From the NCBI GenBank assembly GCA_903772945.1, contig CAICTM010001960.1, positions 1-20,257 of the forward strand: a DNA stretch of 20,257 nt, given 5' to 3'. Origin of the DNA: Seminavis robusta. Lineage: Eukaryota > Bacillariophyta > Bacillariophyceae > Naviculales > Naviculaceae. Each line of letters opens with the position of its first letter. Positions within the stretch are counted from its first letter, which is position 1. Position numbers and translations under genes: made by a program. A model generated the notes under the pieces. The model did no database searches and was not told the DNA's origin. It saw nothing but the letters and a program-made list of their open reading frames with translations. Positions 17,001-20,257 of the stretch are shown piece by piece.

Positions 17001-17475
17001 TTCGTCGAGGAGCAATCTTAATGCTTGGCGTGGAAAAAGATGGATTTGCTTCATCCTCGTCATCGCTGCCTTGATTCTTCTTGGATTTCCCATTTCTCTT
17101 TTTGGTGAAGCGCACATGTTTGTTGTTGTTGTCTTGCGACAGAGAGTTCAGTCCCAGATTCTGTTTTTCAACTTCTTCTTGCTGTCTCCGACGATTTCGG
17201 GCATGTCGAGATCCCTTCAGAATGGGACAGGCTGTACGCGATCGAGCAGGAGAACCGTTGCTGTTGTTGTCATTGGTGGTGTCGGCGGCTGTACCGGTAG
17301 AGTCATTGGTGTCGGCGGTAGTGCTGTTGCTGGTGGGGGAAGTCTCATCTTCCTCGGTTTCAAGCTTGGGAATGGCAGGAGGAGACGCATTTCTCACCAC
17401 CTCCTTCTTTACCACAGGCGATGAGGAAGGAGATGCCAAGTCTTGATCATCGTCAAAGTCAAAAATGCTCGCCAT
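14017..17475 (-). CDS. WAPL-like (wings apart-like) cohesin-release protein
   Basis: Intronless, 1152 aa; start context CACC ATG GCG. Residues 1-265 are disordered, with Asn/Thr/Ser runs and basic patches (APRRKKRKKPNN near 157). A helical repeat domain begins at about 270 (VFAAQDAGNHQMIHDECAYL; PLIESVAELAALLSDTKVRRVLW) and continues with GARAFRQTILNHEGALPAIMF near 440. It is interrupted at about 465-640 by an acidic/Ser-rich insert containing two GRRKRR blocks (near 513 and 553). It then resumes (FGGKDRAGCASSVALKALNRLL) and ends with LVIAGHGCVLLACLLMDAP near 1055 and SIRELI..., TLRAFSNFIYS. The C-terminal part parallels the WAPL pattern of a hydrophobic 'GCxxLLxCL' helix, a 'vREyLp' turn and an 'L..FLNFM' helix. 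WAPL, with Pds5, opens cohesin rings in the nucleus. The assignment rests on pattern, not alignment; another HEAT/ARM-repeat nuclear protein is the alternative. Confidence 0.65.
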   Translation of the reverse strand: MASIFDFDDDQDLASPSSSPVVKKEVVRNASPPAIPKLETEEDETSPTSNSTTADTNDSTGTAADTTNDNNSNGSPARSRTACPILKGSRHARNRRRQQEEVEKQNLGLNSLSQDNNNKHVRFTKKRNGKSKKNQGSDDEDEANPSFSTPSIKIAPRRKKRKKPNNTNGTNGSTNNNNNTAGISKAKLTRPTSATRKSSADSNKTTKTASPADDFFKSPPPPCSMKSELSVADKLKRELKKLEKEQQKLSTSSPTVEVVSRRRIRGAGGDVFAAQDAGNHQMIHDECAYLTSTVLGYPTKSSKILKAPLIESVAELAALLSDTKVRRVLWQGDDKHKATVEDVLDVLQHTTSGLMEKTSTCRWRSLTQRLELVHPKGGGEEPQESANNQQQPSIVEAYYTGLLLDALTAIVSFLSWDVTIDSQASVFHKNSTGARAFRQTILNHEGALPAIMFIMRQNDPMVASILDPTDNNPMEEIPPQDLSQGSAKNNLSQLSEVSSIHSAGAADAAEDPTAGGRRKRRHNNLSQSSSEDNPEPPPNAEEPTRPHDPTIAGRRKRRRKKDRSLETIAEDGSVAMSLTGANVSGAATPPRSPPRVVFGNAAGGETEDGFSPSSRQSSRQSSPTAARRGGGDDASSLMSCDSALLKIHAQLGKARERFALPDQALRQPGSQILHNCQGHRELPLAFGGKDRAGCASSVALKALNRLLSGKEEGDKHSCLDESASESSKRLSQPDDFDSDDDDEDCGDSNTRSPVRRKPNAPEDDEALNDNPLLQTNRVLGSSGAVASLAEAMAETLTATIEEIEHRSFPTSCQACLQHLHGKLEALASLVDNACLLYDNNRIELSSASTETTELDDEKCQGGVLVASQVLFLKVWLRQKEQVNGKKPTPTTMELLNEMGHTVFTTLTSLTHLNSLAADQMGIQYRDNSDPLVDSLSKDGSWSGVQLLGQILYQTATNSDGNLTSKVAYDTCIFCLNALTNIVGDETTGNARRILLSMECLRGDKPIPFLTWLTQTLVGQTESFRDSIMKGSFGSNSAAGPNQHSQRVLTKNENEKLVIAGHGCVLLACLLMDAPDDAPGLKDATSSIRELILSEMPLNDENGLLSGTKFLKNTLRAFSNFIYSRIGDLSVAIIGPVRELITGLDKIKVEVVS

Positions 17476-18144
17476 GGTGTCCTCAACGGAAGAAAAGACA
17501 CATGAAGTGCTTCGGTCTTTTTGAAATAATAAGAGTGATGGGTTTTGTAAATTGAGGACAACACGCTAACATTGGTGTTTCCACGGGCGCCCACCACGCC
17601 AAGTCACGCTCGACCCTATTTTTGAATTTGGAGCCGTCGCGAGCTGTGCAAACATCCATGCCCCGGCATTCACCGGCCTTGTCTCAACTTGCCATACATG
17701 TTTGGCACTTTGCCTTTGACTGCGAGACAACACAGCAACCGATCTATGTAGACTCGCATGTACCTTCTTTCTCCAACAATTCTATATGACATACTCAAGC
17801 TAGCAGTAGCCACTTGGAATCTACAGTACCCCTAGCTAGGACATATCGAATCTTTCAGGTCTAGAATCAGCGATCAGTCAAACCAGATGCAATTCTAACC
17901 CAAGTGCACGAACAAACTTGCCACAAGCAACAATGTAATGATATAGTATTGTAGAGAGTTACAATAAAGTACCATGTCTTGGTGGTGCCCCGATATATCC
18001 AATGACTTGAAAGGCAACACAAGAACACAGTACGTAACAATCCAAGGTCTAACCAACATGCAGCTCGGCCAAAGTTTCTTGTTTCAGCGTAAAAACACCC
18101 CACCAGAGACTTTCAAGGGTAGTCAAGTAAGCTGCCATTCCAAT
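17476..18144. other. Intergenic region between the WAPL-like and LRR genes
   Basis: Contains the WAPL-like promoter on its left side and the 3' end of the LRR gene on its right side. A CCCTAGCTAGG palindrome lies near 17829. No coding frame with protein character and no RNA gene is seen. Confidence 0.5.
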
Positions 18145-19083
18145 TCAAAATCCAACCAATGCAGCTTCTGCCCAAGGTCCTGGGTTCACTCGGAGAAGGT
18201 CATACCAGAGACTGGTTTGGCAGCAGTGTGTAATCTCAGCAGCAGCACATTCCAAGGCAACAACCAAGTCATCCAGTGGTGTTTTGGGGTCACGCAGCTT
18301 TCCCCTGCCACATTTGTTGAGTTCTGTCCATAAGTTGATGTGAGAACAAGAAGGGTCATTTCGGCTGTCGTAACCCAAGTGCACATCCTCAAGAGACGCA
18401 TTGTGCTGCAGCATCGCAGCAAGGTTCTCGAGACTTTCAGCACCATGCGGTCGTGTGTTGAGTTGAAGGTGCTTCAAAGATGTATTATGTTTCAAGGCTT
18501 CCATAATGACCTGAAAACTGACTCCAACACAGTCATACGAATAGAGAAATTCAAGCCGATTTTGGTCAAGTATAGCCACAATGCTATCGCTATGGACAGC
18601 ATTGTTGTGATGACGTGGCATGTACATGTGCAAGCAGCCCAACGACTCCAATCCACACAGGATTTGTAGAATGCCTTTCGTGGTCCGAACACCCAATCCT
18701 GATCCAAGATCAAACCTCCACAGTCTACTGTTGGGTGGAATTTCAAACGGGACCCAAGAGTCTTCCACTCGAAGGTCGGTGGACCCCACAGAAAATATTT
18801 TTACCTTGACAAAAGCAAGCTGAAGCAGCTGACTCAATGATGCTCCATCAGTGTATGGAAGCACTGTCACAGCGAAGGATTCAAGATTATTTGTTCTCAA
18901 AAGAATCTCCCTGCAGAGTGTGCAGTGTGCCCGGGCATTAGTAGCAGTAGTTGAACTCGTGTTGAGCAGCAACACGCCTGGGGAACCCCCCCGGTCCGAG
19001 TTTCCACGCCCCACAGCGTGGAAACTTGAACCCTGATGGGTTCTCGCAACTATGACCCTAATCATGGTTGCCGAGAGGACCAT
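18145..19083 (-). CDS. Leucine-rich-repeat protein, probably 5'-truncated
   Basis: 312 aa from the first ATG at 19083 (the open frame begins at a GTG at 19119). Residues from about 50 on form degenerate RI-like leucine-rich repeats, clearest in ALKHNTSLKHLQLNTR, ESLENLAAMLQHNASL and the LEDVHLGYD that follows. The C-terminal block INLWTELNKCGRGKLRD...WVxxL-like region followed by LWYDLLRVNPG matches the conserved tail seen in many diatom LRR proteins (INxxLxLNRxGRxxLL...xxxxLxxNPxLC), so the 3' end at 18145 looks authentic. The N-terminal 40 or so residues (VLSATMIRVIVARTHQGSSF...) have no LRR character, the start context is poor (GAG ATG G), and an 11-bp perfect hairpin and a C-run fall there. 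The true 5' end was therefore probably replaced by foreign DNA. LRR proteins bind partners; no specific role can be given. Confidence 0.6.
   Translation of the reverse strand: MVLSATMIRVIVARTHQGSSFHAVGRGNSDRGGSPGVLLLNTSSTTATNARAHCTLCREILLRTNNLESFAVTVLPYTDGASLSQLLQLAFVKVKIFSVGSTDLRVEDSWVPFEIPPNSRLWRFDLGSGLGVRTTKGILQILCGLESLGCLHMYMPRHHNNAVHSDSIVAILDQNRLEFLYSYDCVGVSFQVIMEALKHNTSLKHLQLNTRPHGAESLENLAAMLQHNASLEDVHLGYDSRNDPSCSHINLWTELNKCGRGKLRDPKTPLDDLVVALECAAAEITHCCQTSLWYDLLRVNPGPWAEAALVGF
18999..19026. repeat. Perfect 11-bp inverted repeat with 6-nt loop
   Basis: AGTTTCCACGC (18999-19009) and GCGTGGAAACT (19016-19026) flank CCCACA. It sits just beside a run of seven C (18984-18992 area), at the point where LRR similarity stops. 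It may be an element end or a terminator-like stem. Confidence 0.7.
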
Positions 19084-20257
19084 CTCACAATTTGCAAAAT
19101 TAATTCCCGCGCTCCTCACCTACACCTCAAGTACATCTCTACATCCCGCAGGTCATCACCTGCGTTCCGGAAATGGATACCCCACATGATGATGCACCGC
19201 ATCAGCTCCTCAATGCCTCTCGAACAAGATTACCCTTATCAAGGCAACGACGCCGTCCAAGACCACATTTGGCAAGATCGACAGCGGCAACCATGAATCA
19301 CTAAAGCCAGCGACCTAGCAAGACCAGCCATTGAACTGCCGATCGCAAGAAGTGTCTCTCTCTCAGCTCAAATTCTTCATTCAGCCGACGCTGAAGGCAA
19401 GAACCTAATTAGATTAATCTCTTGCACCGGCATCAGGTTTCGTATCTTTTCGACCTCACCATGGCCAGCTCTAATTTCTCGGATCTCGTCTCTCGTGCAG
19501 CGGCATGGGAGGTACATGCTCCTAACTACACTGATATCCTCACTTCAGTGGGCGGCGCCTCTAATGCGAATCGTGATGTTGCCTCTCGGCCATGAGCCAA
19601 TTTTGCCTTCGTTCGCCTGTCACCTTTGCTTCGTTCTCCAGAATGACGAAACGAATATCTACATTGGACATTCACTCTACGCGTACCCCGTGAATCCTAC
19701 GTAGCCAGGTCTCTCCCTACGACAATCTCTACGCTATCGTGGTGGGGAACACTTCGAAGCGCTATCACGGTGGTCCTTCCTATGTCGCGTTCAGCCACGG
19801 CTGACGTAACCTGCCAAAACATGACAGTTATTGACGGGGAACGATGTTCACCCCGTGCCGGCTCCTGTGCTACCCAGTGGCCCCCACGGCGGCGGTGTCC
19901 GGATACTGAACCTTCCGGGTCCGCCGTGTGATGCCTCTTCCGTCCTATCTTCTGAAGCCGTCCTTGTGGCCGTCCCGAAGGACAGTACAAGTCTTCCCCA
20001 GTTCCGTCGGAAGTCCTGACCCCTGAGTTGACTCACGCGATCCTGCCACGACAGGCTGCCATCGCCCCTTTGTCCATGGTTCCGCGCCGTTGACTTGGTC
20101 GCGGAGGTCACACGTCCACTAGTAAGCTGCTGCTAACGTGGCCCGCCCATCAGCGCTAACGCGCTCCACGAAGACGAACCGGGTACTCTCCCCTACATGG
20201 CGGCGCTTGGCCGGTAGGTCCGGCCTGACCAACGCAACCTCAACGCGGGGATCACGA
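19027..20257. mobile_element. Possible decayed mobile-element sequence running off the window
   Basis: This 1.2-kb tract is GC-richer toward the right and has no intact gene of useful length. Protein-like stretches occur in the three plus frames in succession: MASSNFSDLVSRAAAWEV and following residues from an ATG at 19461 (good context, CACC ATG GCC; stop at about 19593); FVLQNDETNIYIGHSLYAYP near 19632-19690; YDNLYAIVVGNTSKRYHGGP and SYVAFSHG at 19718-19801; and a Pro/Ser-rich stretch at about 19831-20019. Such frame hopping suits the decayed gag-like start of a retroelement, but no reverse transcriptase, integrase, protease motif or repeat end is visible. Other explanations are a pseudogene of unknown type or simple non-coding DNA. 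Confidence 0.3.

Noticed and set aside
15078..17446. Several plus-strand frames of 90-154 codons opposite the WAPL-like gene
   Set aside because: They consist of Ser/Arg/Leu-rich low-complexity translation from the reverse of a biased coding sequence.
18999..19026. The hairpin as a bacterial intrinsic terminator
   Set aside because: The setting is eukaryotic and no T-run follows the stem on either strand.
19848..20111. Minus-strand frame of 87 codons at the right edge
   Set aside because: No ATG of good context or family features, and it overlaps plus-strand stretches that look equally or more protein-like.

Overview
The window looks like nuclear DNA of a diatom, probably pennate, although the species cannot be fixed from the sequence. 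The evidence is: (i) genes on both strands, some split by short GT-AG introns (81-188 nt) that restore the frame exactly; (ii) a diatom-type seven-transmembrane receptor; (iii) an LRR protein with the C-terminal LNxxGRxxL block common in diatom LRR families; (iv) repeats of the 'NGCPW...C..AA..GH...LKWA' ankyrin-like type; (v) a stramenopile-like GT10 fucosyltransferase. Most predicted starts carry an A(A/C)C or AAA just before the ATG.

Layout, left to right. 75-1097 (-): an unrecognised Cys-rich protein. 1385-1880: a non-coding foldback/MITE-like element with long imperfect inverted repeats. 2413-3569 (+): a cytidylate-kinase-like P-loop kinase with one intron placed inside the P-loop; its frame stays open upstream and may encode a targeting presequence. 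3849-5891 (-): a three-exon, membrane-anchored aldehyde dehydrogenase of the ALDH22/Msc7 type, convergent with the kinase. 6311-6560 (-): a decayed GCPW-repeat fragment. 7197-8549 (-): a 7TM receptor with a Gln-rich, tandemly duplicated tail. 8846-9560 (-): a second, larger GCPW-repeat relic. 9810-11189 (+): a type II membrane GT10 fucosyltransferase. 11978-13462 (+): a three-exon disordered basic protein with a WH2-like actin-binding motif. 14017-17475 (-): a large WAPL-like cohesin-release protein, convergent with the WH2 gene. 18145-19083 (-): a probably 5'-truncated LRR protein. 19084-20257: GC-richer sequence without an intact gene that looks like decayed mobile DNA.

The genes do not form an operon or pathway. 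They are independent nuclear genes: nucleotide metabolism, aldehyde detoxification, cell-surface signalling, Golgi glycosylation, actin binding and chromosome cohesion. Small repeat relics and transposon-like sequence separate them. No tRNA, rRNA, CRISPR array or bacterial-type system was seen. No convincing new multi-gene system was found. The best leads are the possible alternative N-terminus of the kinase, the receptor tail repeats, the WH2 protein, the orphan Cys-rich protein and the mobile-DNA/LRR junction at the right end.
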